A model generated the notes under the pieces. It saw only the letters and a list, made by a program, of their open reading frames with translations. It was not told the DNA's origin and did no database searches. DNA of 50,768 bases from JBCBJX01 sp038522735 (GTDB lineage: Bacteria; Pseudomonadota; Alphaproteobacteria; Caulobacterales; Parvularculaceae). The position numbers and the translations under genes were made by a program. Position 1 is the first letter of the stretch. Each line of letters begins with the position of its first letter. The stretch covers positions 1-50,768 of the forward strand of contig JBCBJX010000013.1 in assembly GCA_038522735.1 (NCBI GenBank). Direction: 5' to 3'. Of this stretch, positions 14,314 through 23,223 are shown piece after piece.

Positions 14314-15879
14314 ATGACCGACGACGCGTTGCTCACCGTCGAAGCCATGTACGAGGTCGATCGCCGGACGATCGCATCGGGCGTGCGCGGCGCGTTGCTG
14401 ATGGAGCGTGCGGGGCGCGCGGTCGCCGGCGCGGCGGCGCGGATGCGTGCGCCGGGAGACGGGCGGCCGGTCGTCGTTCTCGCAGGGCCGGGGGCGAACG
14501 GCGGCGACGGGTTCGCGGCGGCGCGGCTGCTGGCGGAGGAGGGCGCGCCCGTCCGGCTGGCGCTCCTCGGCGACCGCTCGCAGCTGACCGGCGACGCCGC
14601 CGTCATGGCCGATCTTTTTCAGGGCGACGTGCGGGCGTTCGACCCGTCCGTGCTCGACGGGGCGGGGCTCGTCGTCGACGCGATCTTCGGGGCGGGTCTC
14701 AACCGCTCCGTCGGCGGACGGGCGCGGGAGATGATCGAGGCGATAGCCCGGTCAGGCGCGCCGGTTCTGGCGGTCGACGTCCCGAGCGGGCTCGACGGCG
14801 ATACGGGGCTTGTCCGCGGCGCCTGCGCGCCGGCGACGCGCACCGTCACCTTCGTGCGTCCGAAGCCGGGGCATTATCTCTACCCGGGCCGCGGTCTCTG
14901 CGGGGGTCTCGAGGTCGCGGACATCGGCGCGCCGGATGCGGTCGTCGATGCGGTCCGGTCGCTGCTGCGGCTCAACGGACCCGGCGCCTTCCAGAACGTT
15001 CTGCGCGAGCCGCGCGTCGACCAGCACAAATACGATCGCGGCTGGGCGGCGGTCGTCTCCGGCGGGCTCGGCCGCACCGGCGCCGCGCGGCTCGCCGCCG
15101 TGGCGGCGGCGCGCTCGGGGATCGGGGCGGTCACCGTCCTCGGACCGGCGGACGCCGTTCCGGAACTCGCCGCACATTTAACATCGGTGATGATCCGCGA
15201 GATCGCCGCGCCGGCGGACGTTGCGTCCTTTCTCGCCGACCGGCGCCTTGGGTCGGTCGTCGTCGGGCCCGGCTGCGGCGTCGGACCGGAGACCGCCGCG
15301 CTCGCGGCGGCGGCGCTCGCCTCCGGCAAGAAAACGGTGATCGACGCCGACGCGCTGACGAGCTTCGCCGCGGACCCGGACGATCTCTTCTCCAGGACCG
15401 CGGGCCGCCGGGCGGTGATGACGCCGCATCTGGGCGAGTTCGCGCGTCTCTTTCCTGACCTCGACCCAGGGGAGATCGGGGCTCTCGCCGCCGCGCGCGA
15501 AGCGGCTGCGCGGGCCGGCTGCGTCGTTCTCCTGAAGGGGCCGACGAGCGTCGTCGCCGGCCCCGACGGACGGGCCGTCTTGAACGTCAACGCGGGGCCG
15601 GGGCTCGCGACGGCGGGGTCCGGCGACGTGCTCGCCGGGCTGATCGCCGCCGTCATGGCCCGCGCCCCGGACGCGGGCGCCGTCGAAGCCGCCGCGGCGG
15701 GCGCCTGGATTCATGGAGAGATGGGCCGGCTCGCGGACGAAGACTTCATCGCGGAGGACCTTCCCGTCCTCGCCCCGCGCGCCTGGCGCGCCGCCCGCGA
15801 CGCGCTCGCGAACGGCGGACGCGCGACGCCGAAACCAAGACCTCCGAAACCTCTGGACGGGGCGGGCGCGCTCCGCTAA
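14314..15879 (+). CDS. nnrDE: Bifunctional NAD(P)HX epimerase / ADP-dependent dehydratase
   Basis: A 521-residue fusion that repairs damaged, hydrated NAD(P)H. The N-terminal YjeF-type epimerase domain (about 1-210) shows VVVLAGPGANGGDGFAAARL and AVDVPSGLDGDTG. The C-terminal ribokinase-fold dehydratase (about 230-500) shows VVVGPGCGVGPET, VIDADALT, MTPHLGEFARLF, LLKGPTSVVAGPDG and the ATP/ADP-site motif GLATAGSGDVLAG. The start at ATG 14314 (MTDDALLTVEAMYEVD) gives the standard N-terminus. It is divergent from glnA across 179 bp. The alphaproteobacterial neighbourhood nnrDE-glnB-glnA is only partly preserved here. Confidence 0.93.
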   Translation: MTDDALLTVEAMYEVDRRTIASGVRGALLMERAGRAVAGAAARMRAPGDGRPVVVLAGPGANGGDGFAAARLLAEEGAPVRLALLGDRSQLTGDAAVMADLFQGDVRAFDPSVLDGAGLVVDAIFGAGLNRSVGGRAREMIEAIARSGAPVLAVDVPSGLDGDTGLVRGACAPATRTVTFVRPKPGHYLYPGRGLCGGLEVADIGAPDAVVDAVRSLLRLNGPGAFQNVLREPRVDQHKYDRGWAAVVSGGLGRTGAARLAAVAAARSGIGAVTVLGPADAVPELAAHLTSVMIREIAAPADVASFLADRRLGSVVVGPGCGVGPETAALAAAALASGKKTVIDADALTSFAADPDDLFSRTAGRRAVMTPHLGEFARLFPDLDPGEIGALAAAREAAARAGCVVLLKGPTSVVAGPDGRAVLNVNAGPGLATAGSGDVLAGLIAAVMARAPDAGAVEAAAAGAWIHGEMGRLADEDFIAEDLPVLAPRAWRAARDALANGGRATPKPRPPKPLDGAGALR

Positions 15880-15920
15880 GCCGCGACACCGCTTTTGCAC
15901 GCTCGCGTGCCGCGGCCGGC

Positions 15921-16005
15921 GCGGATGTGGCGGAACTGGTAGACGCAGCAGGTTTAGGTCCTGCCGCCGCGAGGCGTGGGGGTTCGAGTCCCTCCATCCG
16001 CACCA
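15921..16005 (+). tRNA. tRNA-Leu (anticodon TAG)
   Basis: The acceptor stem GCGGATG (15921-15927) pairs with CATCCGC (15995-16001), followed by A73 and an encoded CCA (16003-16005). The anticodon stem GCAGG/CCTGC encloses loop TTTAGGT, giving anticodon TAG at 15955-15957, which reads CUA and related leucine codons. A long variable arm and GGTTCGAGTCC T-loop are present. It lies between nnrDE and tig, with no sign of integration at its 3' end. Confidence 0.96.
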
Positions 16006-16119
16006 CCCGGTTTCGCCCGTCGGCTCCCGGACGCCGGCCGGAGCAAGCAATCCGACCACGCCGCACCCCGCTTCAAGGCCCTCCGGCCGCCGACCTGAGA
16101 CGAAGAAAGCTCCGCCGCC

Positions 16120-17445
16120 ATGGAAGTCATCGAAAAATCCGCCGAAGGCCTCTCGCGCTCCTTCACGGTGAAAGTCCCCCACGACGCCATCGACGCCCGC
16201 GTCGTCTCCAAGCTGGAGGAGATCAAGGGTCAGGTCCGGCTGAAGGGCTTCCGTCCGGGCAAGGCGCCCGTTTCGTTCCTAAAGAAGATGTACGGGAAGG
16301 GAATGTTCGGCGAGGTGGTGCAGGACCTCGTTCAGGAGCTGAACGACAAGGCCCTCAGCGACCGCAATCTGCAGCCCGCCGTCCAGCCGAAAGTCGATAT
16401 TGAAGGCGATGTCGAGACGATCGCCGGCGGCGGCGACCTGCAGTATGATCTGCACGTCGAGGTTCTGCCCGAGGTGGAGCCCGTTGACGTCGCGGACATC
16501 GAGCTGACCCGCCCGGTCGCCGAGGTGCCCGCCGAAGATGTCGAGAACGCTCTGAAAGAACTCGCCGAAGGCCAGCGCGAATTCGCCGAACGCCAGGCGG
16601 ACGCTACGGCTGAGGACGGAGACCAGCTCGACATCGACTTCGTCGGCAAGATCGACGGCGAGCCCTTCGACGGCGGAACGGGCGAGGGGATCGCCCTCAT
16701 CATCGGCTCCGGCCAGTTCATCCCGGGCTTTGAAGAACAGCTCGCCGGCGTGAAGGTCGGCGACGAAAAGGTCGTGAAAGTGACCTTCCCGGAGGATTAT
16801 CAGGCCGAACACCTCGCCGGCAAAGAAGCCGAGTTCGACGTCTCGGTGAACAAGATCTCAGCCCCGAAAGACGTCGAGATCGACGATGAGATGGCGAAAA
16901 AGCTCGGCGTCGAGAGCCTCGACAAGCTGAAAGAGACCCTCGGCGAACGCCTCGGCGAGCAGTTCAAACAGATGTCCCGCGCCCACGCGAAGCGCGCGCT
17001 GCTCGACAAGCTCGACGAGACGCACTCTTTCGATCTTCCGAGATCGATGGTCGATCAGGAGTTCGAGCAGATCTGGCAGCAGGTCGAGAGCGCGGAGCGC
17101 GATGAGGAAGACAAAGACAAGTCGGAAGACGAGCTGAAGGCCGAATACCGCACGATCGCCGAGCGCAGGGTCCGTCTCGGCCTTGTGCTCGCGGAGATCG
17201 GCAAGCGCCACAAGGTCGAGGTTCCGAACGACCAGCTGCAGCAGGCGATGATCGCCCAGGCGCGTCAGTATCCGGGCCAGGAGCGCGAGGTTCTGGAATT
17301 CTTCCAGAAAAATCCGGGCGCCCTGGCCCAGGTGCGCGCGCCCCTCTTTGAAGAGCGCGTCGTCGACCTCATCTTTGAACTCGCCAAGGTGACTGACAAG
17401 ACCGTCTCCAAGGACGAGCTGATGAAGGATCCGGGCGAGGAGTGA
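16120..17445 (+). CDS. tig: Trigger factor
   Basis: A 441-residue ribosome-associated chaperone and peptidyl-prolyl isomerase that meets nascent chains at the exit tunnel. The N-terminal ribosome-binding domain has the signature GFRPGKAPVSFLKKMYG. The FKBP-type domain follows at about residues 155-245 (DGDQLDIDFVGKIDGEPFDGG, GSGQFIPGFEEQLAG, VTFPEDY). The C-terminal domain is helical and charged (ESAERDEEDKDKSEDELKAEY). The gene starts 114 bp after tRNA-Leu and leads the conserved tig-clpP-clpX-lon-hup order. Confidence 0.97.
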   Translation: MEVIEKSAEGLSRSFTVKVPHDAIDARVVSKLEEIKGQVRLKGFRPGKAPVSFLKKMYGKGMFGEVVQDLVQELNDKALSDRNLQPAVQPKVDIEGDVETIAGGGDLQYDLHVEVLPEVEPVDVADIELTRPVAEVPAEDVENALKELAEGQREFAERQADATAEDGDQLDIDFVGKIDGEPFDGGTGEGIALIIGSGQFIPGFEEQLAGVKVGDEKVVKVTFPEDYQAEHLAGKEAEFDVSVNKISAPKDVEIDDEMAKKLGVESLDKLKETLGERLGEQFKQMSRAHAKRALLDKLDETHSFDLPRSMVDQEFEQIWQQVESAERDEEDKDKSEDELKAEYRTIAERRVRLGLVLAEIGKRHKVEVPNDQLQQAMIAQARQYPGQEREVLEFFQKNPGALAQVRAPLFEERVVDLIFELAKVTDKTVSKDELMKDPGEE

Positions 17446-17622
17446 GTTCCCGATCCGGGCCGATTTCCTGAGCGCGCCTTAAGTTTCGGTCAGGGCTTCG
17501 GGCCCTAGGCTCGCATCGACGCCCGCGGCGAGCGGGGGTGACGGAGCCATTTGAGTCGCCTACGTGCGCAGTATGGGCGAGGCCGGATATGGCTCCGGCC
17601 CGCCGGATCAAGGAACGCTGAA

Positions 17623-18285
17623 ATGATGACCGAACGCGACCCACGCGATCTTTACATGAACACGCTCGTCCCGATGGTGATCGAGCAGACGAGCCGAGGC
17701 GAGCGCTCCTTCGACATTTATTCGCGCCTCTTGAAGGAGCGGATCATCTTCCTCTCGGGCCCGGTGAACGACGTCGTCTCCAGCCTGGTGGTCGCGCAGC
17801 TTCTCTTCTGCGAGGCGGACAACCCGAAAAAAGACATCGCCATGTACATCAACTCGCCCGGCGGTCAGGTGACCTCGGGCCTCGCGATGTACGACACCAT
17901 GCAATACGTGCGCCCGGCGGTCTCCACCATGTGCGTCGGCATGGCCGCGTCCATGGGCTCGCTGCTTCTGACGGCGGGCGAAAAGGGCATGCGCTTCTCG
18001 CTGCCGAACAGCCGGATCATGCTGCACCAGCCCTCCGGCGGTTTTCAGGGGCAGGCCTCCGATATCGAGCGGCACGCGAAAGACATCATCGAGACCAAGA
18101 AGCGGCTGAATGAAATCTATGTGACCCACACGGGCCAGGACTATGATCTCATTGAACGCACCCTCGACCGCGACCACTTCATGACGCCGGCTCAGGCGCT
18201 TGATTTCGGCCTGATCGACAAGGTGATGGAGCGCCGCGCGCCGGCCGAGGACGAGCCGACGGGCCCGGCGGCGCCGAACGCTTGA
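17623..18285 (+). CDS. clpP: ATP-dependent Clp protease proteolytic subunit
   Basis: A 220-residue serine peptidase forming the ClpP barrel that works with ClpX. The catalytic triad is visible: S110 in GMAASMGSLLL, H135 in RIMLHQPSGG, and D184 in TLDRDHFM. It also has YINSPGGQVTSGLAMYDTM. The tail (RRAPAEDEPTGPAAPNA) is longer than in E. coli. Two ATGs are adjacent (17623 and 17626) and AAGGAAC lies 7 bp upstream; the longer frame from 17551 has no support. ClpX follows after a 241-bp gap with its own possible promoter region. Confidence 0.96.
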   Translation: MMTERDPRDLYMNTLVPMVIEQTSRGERSFDIYSRLLKERIIFLSGPVNDVVSSLVVAQLLFCEADNPKKDIAMYINSPGGQVTSGLAMYDTMQYVRPAVSTMCVGMAASMGSLLLTAGEKGMRFSLPNSRIMLHQPSGGFQGQASDIERHAKDIIETKKRLNEIYVTHTGQDYDLIERTLDRDHFMTPAQALDFGLIDKVMERRAPAEDEPTGPAAPNA

Positions 18286-18287
18286 GG

Positions 18288-18306
18288 ATCGCCTTAAGCG
18301 ATTTTT
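18288..18306 (+). terminator. Weak hairpin with T-run after clpP
   Basis: ATCGC (18288-18292) and GCGAT (18298-18302) form a 5-bp stem around CTTAA, followed by TTTT. It begins just after the clpP stop. The stem is short, so it may only partly terminate transcription and let some clpX readthrough occur. Confidence 0.4.
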
Positions 18307-18526
18307 GAGCGCGCTGCAGGCACGATCGGTCAAGAAAGCGCGGCGGGGGCCGGCACTTGATCGATTGGCGCCCGTCATGCAGCGTTGGAGAGATCGTCCC
18401 GCGACGACATCCGGTCGCCGGCGGGACATCCGAGACGAACCCCGCCATACTGGCGAACCGTCTTCGGCGTAAGAACGAGGCGACGGCCCGCGAGCCGGCC
18501 GCCGAGACGAGGAAAGTGGAGCAGGT

Positions 18527-19807
18527 ATGAGCAAGACGAACGGCAAAGGCGGCGACTCCAAGACGACGCTGTACTGCTCCTTCTGCGGAAAAAGCCAGCA
18601 CGAAGTCCGCAAGTTGATCGCCGGGCCGACTGTTTTCATCTGCGATGAATGCGTCGAGCTCTGCATGGACATCATCCGTGAGGAGAACAAATCCTCGCTG
18701 GTGAAGTCCGGCGACGGCGTGCCGACGCCCCAGCAGATCGCGAAAGTCCTCGGCGACTACGTCATCGGTCAGTCGAAGGCGAAGCGGGTTCTCTCCGTCG
18801 CCGTGCACAACCACTATAAGCGTCTCAATCACGCCGCGAAGAACAACGATGTCGAGCTTGCGAAATCCAATATTTTGCTGATCGGCCCGACGGGCTCCGG
18901 CAAGACTTTGCTCGCCCAGACCCTCGCGCGCATCCTCGACGTGCCGTTTACGATGGCAGACGCGACGACGCTCACCGAGGCGGGTTATGTCGGCGAGGAC
19001 GTCGAGAACATCATCCTGAAGCTTCTTCAGTCGGCAGACTATAACGTCGAGCGCGCCCAGCGCGGCATCGTCTACATCGACGAGGTCGACAAGATTTCGC
19101 GCAAATCCGACAACCCGTCGATCACCCGCGACGTGTCGGGCGAGGGCGTCCAGCAGGCGCTTCTCAAGATCATGGAGGGCACCGTCGCCTCCGTGCCGCC
19201 CCAGGGCGGGCGCAAGCATCCCCAGCAGGAGTTCCTGCAGGTCGACACGACGAACATCCTCTTCATCGTCGGCGGCGCCTTTGCCGGCCTCGACAAGCTC
19301 ATCGCCTCGCGCGGCGACGGCGCGGCCATCGGCTTCGGCGCCGACGTGAAGGAGCCGGACGCACGCCGCGTCGGCGAGATCCTCTCCGAGGTGGAGCCCG
19401 AGGACCTCCTGAAGTTCGGTCTCATCCCCGAGTTCGTCGGCCGTCTGCCGGTGATCGCGACGCTCGAGGACCTCGACGAAGAGGCCCTCATCAAAATCCT
19501 CACGGCGCCGAAAAACGCGCTCCTGAAGCAGTATCAGCGGCTCTTCGAAATGGAGAATGTCGGCCTCACCTTTACGGACGACGCGTTCGCGGCGGTCGCC
19601 CGCAAGGCGATCGCCCGGAAGACCGGCGCGCGGGGCCTCCGCTCCATCATGGAGGGCATCCTCCTGGACACCATGTTCGACCTGCCGACCCTCGACGGCG
19701 TCGACGAGGTCGTGGTGAACGGGGAGGTGGTCGACGGCAACGCTGCGCCGCTTCACATCTACGCCGAGCCGAACAAGGCTGCGGGCGGCGGCGAGGCAAG
19801 CGCCTGA
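18527..19807 (+). CDS. clpX: ClpX ATPase, substrate-recognition subunit of ClpXP
   Basis: A 426-residue AAA+ unfoldase. The N-terminal C4 zinc-binding domain is clear (LYCSFCGKSQHEV ... FICDECVELC, residues 16-47). The ATPase core has Walker A GPTGSGKT, Walker B IVYIDEVDKIS, the pore-loop region EAGYVGEDVEN, and the ClpP-contact loop in the IGFGADV region. It unfolds tagged proteins and feeds ClpP, and in alphaproteobacteria such as Caulobacter it is central to cell-cycle proteolysis. It starts MSKTNGKGGDSK and ends just before a strong terminator. Confidence 0.97.
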   Translation: MSKTNGKGGDSKTTLYCSFCGKSQHEVRKLIAGPTVFICDECVELCMDIIREENKSSLVKSGDGVPTPQQIAKVLGDYVIGQSKAKRVLSVAVHNHYKRLNHAAKNNDVELAKSNILLIGPTGSGKTLLAQTLARILDVPFTMADATTLTEAGYVGEDVENIILKLLQSADYNVERAQRGIVYIDEVDKISRKSDNPSITRDVSGEGVQQALLKIMEGTVASVPPQGGRKHPQQEFLQVDTTNILFIVGGAFAGLDKLIASRGDGAAIGFGADVKEPDARRVGEILSEVEPEDLLKFGLIPEFVGRLPVIATLEDLDEEALIKILTAPKNALLKQYQRLFEMENVGLTFTDDAFAAVARKAIARKTGARGLRSIMEGILLDTMFDLPTLDGVDEVVVNGEVVDGNAAPLHIYAEPNKAAGGGEASA

Positions 19808-19835
19808 TTTAAGTCGCTTCTTTCTGATTGCGGCG

Positions 19836-19863
19836 AAGCGCGCCCCTCCGCGGGCGCGCTTTT
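19836..19863 (+). terminator. Rho-independent terminator of clpX
   Basis: A GC-rich 10-bp stem, AAGCGCGCCC against GGGCGCGCTT, with a 6-base loop (CTCCGC), followed by TT and then GCA. It lies 28 bp after the clpX stop and separates clpX from lon transcription. This is the clearest intrinsic terminator in the window. Confidence 0.85.
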
Positions 19864-19865
19864 GC

Positions 19866-19894
19866 ATTGAACCGGCCTCCGGGCGCCTCCATCT
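19866..19894 (+). promoter_or_regulatory. Candidate heat-shock (sigma32-type) promoter of lon
   Basis: ATTGAA (19866-19871) and CTCCATCT (19887-19894), 15 bp apart, resemble the sigma32 consensus CTTGAA-N13/17-CCCCATNT with one mismatch in each box. It lies directly after the clpX terminator and about 115 bp before the lon start. lon is heat-shock controlled in many proteobacteria, which makes the match plausible, but such matches also occur by chance. Confidence 0.42.
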
Positions 19895-20008
19895 TTGGAA
19901 GCCAAAGGGCGCGGGTCACGCCGCGCCGTCTTCCGCTTCGTTCGCGGGCCGAGGCCCGGAGCGGGGCCGCCGGGCGCGTTTCGGCCCGGTTCCAGTCAAG
20001 GAGCGCTC

Positions 20009-22408
20009 ATGTCTGAGTCCGTCACTCTTCCGGTGTTGCCGCTTAGGGACATCGTTGTTTTCCCCCATATGGTCGTGCCGCTGTTCGTCGGCCGCGAGAA
20101 ATCCGTACGCGCCCTCGAACACGTGATGAAGTCCGAAAAGGACATTCTCCTCATCGCCCAGAAAGACGCAGGCGACGACGATCCGAAGACCGACGACATC
20201 TACGAGGTCGGCGTCGTCGCGTCGGTCCTCCAGATGCTGAAGCTGCCCGACGGCACCGTGAAGGTGTTGGTCGAAGGCCGCCAGCGCGCGCGTCTGACGG
20301 AATACGTGACGGAAGAGCCCTATTTCGAGGCGACCGCCGCCATCGTCGACGCCGAAGACGAAGACGAGGCTGAACTCCTCGCGCTCGCCCGCAGCGCCGT
20401 CAGCCAGTTCGAGAGCTATGTGAAGCTCAACAAGCGCGTGCCGCCGGAGGTGATCGCTTCGGTCAACCAGATCGACGACGCCGAGAAGCTCGCCGACACG
20501 ATCGCCTCTCACCTCGCGGTGAAACTCGGCGAGAAACAGGAGCTCCTGGAAATCGATTCCATCAGCGGGCGGCTTGAACGCGTCTTCTCCATGATGGAGG
20601 GCGAAATCTCCGTCCTGCAGGTGGAGAAAAAGATCCGCTCGCGCGTCAAGCGCCAGATGGAGAAGACCCAGCGCGAATACTACCTCAACGAGCAGATGAA
20701 GGCGATCCAGAAGGAGCTCGGCGATGGCGAGGACGGCCGCGACGAGCTCGCCGAGATCGAGGAAAAGATCGCCAAGACCAAGCTCTCCAAAGAGGCGAAA
20801 ACCAAAGCCGAGGCCGAGCTGAAGAAACTCCGCCAGATGTCGCCCATGTCCGCGGAATCGACCGTAGTCAGAAATTACCTCGACTGGCTCCTCTCGCTCC
20901 CCTGGGGCGGCAAGGGCCGGATCAAGACCGATATGGCGAAGGCTGAGGAAACCCTCGACACCGACCATTACGGGCTGGAGAAGGTTAAGGAGCGCGTCCT
21001 CGAATACCTCGCGGTCCAGAAACGCACCAACAAGCTGAAAGGCCCGATCCTCTGCCTCGTCGGCCCGCCGGGCGTCGGTAAAACCTCTCTCGGCAAGTCC
21101 ATCGCCGCGGCGACGGGGCGCGAATTCGTGCGCGTCTCCCTCGGCGGCGTGCGCGACGAAGCGGAGATCCGCGGCCACCGCCGGACCTATATCGGCTCCA
21201 TGCCGGGCAAGATCATCCAGTCGATGAAGAAAGCGAAGAAGACAAACCCGCTCTTCCTCCTCGATGAGATCGACAAGATGGGCCACGATTTCCGCGGCGA
21301 TCCGGCCTCGGCGCTTCTGGAAGTGCTCGACCCGGAGCAGAACGGGACGTTCTCGGACCATTATCTCGAAGTCGAGTACGATCTCTCCGACGTCATGTTC
21401 GTGACGACGGCGAACTCGCTCAACATGCCCGGACCGCTCCTCGACCGGATGGAGACCATCCGCATTCCAGGTTACACGGAAGACGAAAAAGTCGAGATCG
21501 CCCGCCGCCACCTGATCCCGAAAATCCTCGAAAACCACGGGCTGAAGGAAGGCGAGTGGACGCTGACCGACGCCGGGCTTCGCGACCTCATCCGCTATTA
21601 CACGCGCGAAGCGGGCGTGCGGAACCTTGAACGCGAGCTCGCGAAGCTCGCCCGCAAGGCCGTGCGCGAGCTTGAGGCGGCGAAAGAGGAAAACGCCATC
21701 GAAGTCGGCGACGACACGCTCTCGGAATACGCGGGCGTGCGGAAATTCCGCTTTGGCGAGATCGACGACGACGACCAGGTCGGCATCGTCACGGGGCTCG
21801 CCTGGACCGAAGTCGGCGGCGACATCCTGACCATCGAGGCGGTGAAAATGCCCGGCAAGGGCCGCATGACGCCGACGGGCAACCTTCGCGACGTCATGAA
21901 AGAATCCGTCTCGGCGGCGGCCTCTTACGTGCGCGCCCGGTCCGTGGAGTTCGGCGTCAAGCCGACGCTCTTTGAGAAGACGGACATCCACGTCCACGTG
22001 CCCGAAGGCGCGACGCCGAAAGACGGGCCGTCCGCCGGCGTCGCCATGGCGACCGCCATCGTCTCGGTGCTGACGGGCGTTCCCGTGCGCAAGGACGTCG
22101 CAATGACGGGCGAGATCACTCTGCGCGGCCGGGTGCTCGCGATCGGCGGCCTCAAAGAGAAACTTCTTGCGGCGCTCCGCTCAGGGATCAAGACGGTTCT
22201 GATCCCGGAGGAGAACGTGAAGGACCTCGCCGAGATCCCGGACAACGTGAAAGGGGCCCTCGCAATCGAGCCGGTGAAGACCGTCGACGATGTCCTCCGC
22301 CTCGCCCTCGTCGGACCGCTCGAGCCGATCGAGTGGACGGAGGAAGAGGTCGATGCGCCGGCGCCGACGGCGGGCGAGGACGACGCCGCGTCGCCGCTTG
22401 CTCACTGA
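20009..22408 (+). CDS. lon: ATP-dependent protease Lon
   Basis: A 799-residue LonA protease. In order: the N-terminal substrate-binding domain (LPVLPLRDIVVFPHMVVPLFVGREKS), coiled coil (REYYLNEQMKAIQKELG), AAA+ domain (Walker A GPPGVGKTS, Walker B LFLLDEIDKMG), and C-terminal Ser-Lys peptidase with DGPSAGVAMATA (catalytic Ser) and LAIGGLKEKLLAALRSG (catalytic Lys). It degrades misfolded and regulatory proteins in the cytosol. ATG 20009 is preferred with AAGGAGC upstream; an extension to 19895 would give an atypical basic leader. Confidence 0.97.
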   Translation: MSESVTLPVLPLRDIVVFPHMVVPLFVGREKSVRALEHVMKSEKDILLIAQKDAGDDDPKTDDIYEVGVVASVLQMLKLPDGTVKVLVEGRQRARLTEYVTEEPYFEATAAIVDAEDEDEAELLALARSAVSQFESYVKLNKRVPPEVIASVNQIDDAEKLADTIASHLAVKLGEKQELLEIDSISGRLERVFSMMEGEISVLQVEKKIRSRVKRQMEKTQREYYLNEQMKAIQKELGDGEDGRDELAEIEEKIAKTKLSKEAKTKAEAELKKLRQMSPMSAESTVVRNYLDWLLSLPWGGKGRIKTDMAKAEETLDTDHYGLEKVKERVLEYLAVQKRTNKLKGPILCLVGPPGVGKTSLGKSIAAATGREFVRVSLGGVRDEAEIRGHRRTYIGSMPGKIIQSMKKAKKTNPLFLLDEIDKMGHDFRGDPASALLEVLDPEQNGTFSDHYLEVEYDLSDVMFVTTANSLNMPGPLLDRMETIRIPGYTEDEKVEIARRHLIPKILENHGLKEGEWTLTDAGLRDLIRYYTREAGVRNLERELAKLARKAVRELEAAKEENAIEVGDDTLSEYAGVRKFRFGEIDDDDQVGIVTGLAWTEVGGDILTIEAVKMPGKGRMTPTGNLRDVMKESVSAAASYVRARSVEFGVKPTLFEKTDIHVHVPEGATPKDGPSAGVAMATAIVSVLTGVPVRKDVAMTGEITLRGRVLAIGGLKEKLLAALRSGIKTVLIPEENVKDLAEIPDNVKGALAIEPVKTVDDVLRLALVGPLEPIEWTEEEVDAPAPTAGEDDAASPLAH

Positions 22409-22417
22409 GGCGGGGCG

Positions 22418-22789
22418 ATGGCGTCTGAAGCCGCCCGCAACGAGCCGATCGGGACCGTCCCTGCGGGCGGTCCCGACGCCGTCGCCGACACCGCGCCGGA
22501 GGACTGCGCGCAGATGAGCGAGGTGCGCGCCGAGATCGACCGGATCGACCGCCTGCTGGTCGCGCTGATCGCCGAACGGACCCGCTATATCGAGGCGGCG
22601 GCCCGCATAAAGCCTGCGGAATCGGACGTCCGGGTCCCCTGGCGCATCGAGGACGTGGTCGAAAAAGTGCTCGTCCGCGCCCGCGAGGAGGGGCTTTCGG
22701 AGCGCCTCGCCGAATCAGTTTGGCGAGAACTGATCGAACGATCTATTGAGCATGAAGGGATCGTCTGGCGCGCCATACGGTCCGACTGA
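22418..22789 (+). CDS. Chorismate-mutase-family (AroQ fold) protein
   Basis: A 123-residue all-helical protein that starts 9 bp after lon. The first 32 residues look disordered; the rest follows the AroQ/PchB pattern: MSEVRAEIDRIDRLLVALIAERTRYIEAAARIK, then VPWRIEDVVEKVLVRAREEGL and SVWRELIERSIEHE. AroQ enzymes convert chorismate to prephenate; PchB-like relatives act on isochorismate. The N-terminal Arg, the helix-1 Arg and the Lys are in plausible active-site positions, but the usual R-x-x-E segment is changed, so activity is uncertain. A paralogue lies at 41413-41718. A link to the lon/hup cluster is unexplained. Confidence 0.78.
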   Translation: MASEAARNEPIGTVPAGGPDAVADTAPEDCAQMSEVRAEIDRIDRLLVALIAERTRYIEAAARIKPAESDVRVPWRIEDVVEKVLVRAREEGLSERLAESVWRELIERSIEHEGIVWRAIRSD

Positions 22790-22865
22790 CGGCATTTCAC
22801 TCAATTAAATCAGATCACTGGGGCTTGTTTTTAATATTAAGCCATCCCATTCGCGCGGAAGGGCT

Positions 22866-22893
22866 TTGACGGGCGCGCGACGCTCGCCATAGT
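22866..22893 (+). promoter_or_regulatory. Candidate hupB promoter
   Basis: TTGACG (22866-22871), 16 bp, then CATAGT (22888-22893) matches the usual alphaproteobacterial housekeeping pattern. It lies about 57 bp before the hupB start. The stretch before it (22800-22850) is unusually AT-rich for this genome, as often seen upstream of strongly expressed genes. Confidence 0.5.
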
Positions 22894-22950
22894 CGAGCGC
22901 CTGACCCAGAGGGCGCTCGTTTTCACAGAGCGGAAGAGAAGGATCTCCCC

Positions 22951-23223
22951 ATGAACAAGAACGAATTCATCGATCGCGTTGCGGAACTCGCCGACATGAC
23001 GAAGGCCGACGCCGGCCGCGCGGTCGACGCCGTGTTCGACTCCATCACCGACGCGCTGAAGTCCGGCGACGACGTCCGCCTCGTCGGCTTCGGCACCTTC
23101 GGCGTCTCCAAGCGCGCCGCGCGCGAGGGCCGCAACCCGCGGACCGGCGAAAAGATCCAGATCAAAGCGTCCAACCAGCCGAAGTTCACGGCCGGCAAAG
23201 GCCTGAAAGACGCCCTGAACTAA
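22951..23223 (+). CDS. hupB: Nucleoid protein HU, beta-type
   Basis: A 90-residue HU protein that bends and compacts DNA as a dimer. The sequence shows MNKNEFIDRVAELADMTKAD, VRLVGFGTFGVSKRAAREGRN, and the DNA-contacting arm motif RNPRTGEKIQIKAS with the expected proline. It closes the tig-clpP-clpX-lon-hup order found in many proteobacteria, here with a chorismate-mutase-like gene between lon and hupB. GGAAGAGAAGGA precedes the ATG, a strong ribosome binding site suited to an abundant protein. Confidence 0.96.
   Translation: MNKNEFIDRVAELADMTKADAGRAVDAVFDSITDALKSGDDVRLVGFGTFGVSKRAAREGRNPRTGEKIQIKASNQPKFTAGKGLKDALN

Noticed and set aside
18286..18526. Heat-shock promoter before clpX
   Set aside because: CTTGATC at 18357 is present but no CCCCAT-like box follows at a workable distance.
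18179..19867. 562-residue minus-strand ORF antisense to clpX
   Set aside because: It is a shadow of clpX; clpX has full zinc and AAA+ motifs and the terminator fits its direction.
19916..21997. 693-residue minus-strand ORF antisense to lon
   Set aside because: The protein text is low in structure (His/Leu/Asp/Val repeats) as expected from reading the reverse of a GC-rich gene.
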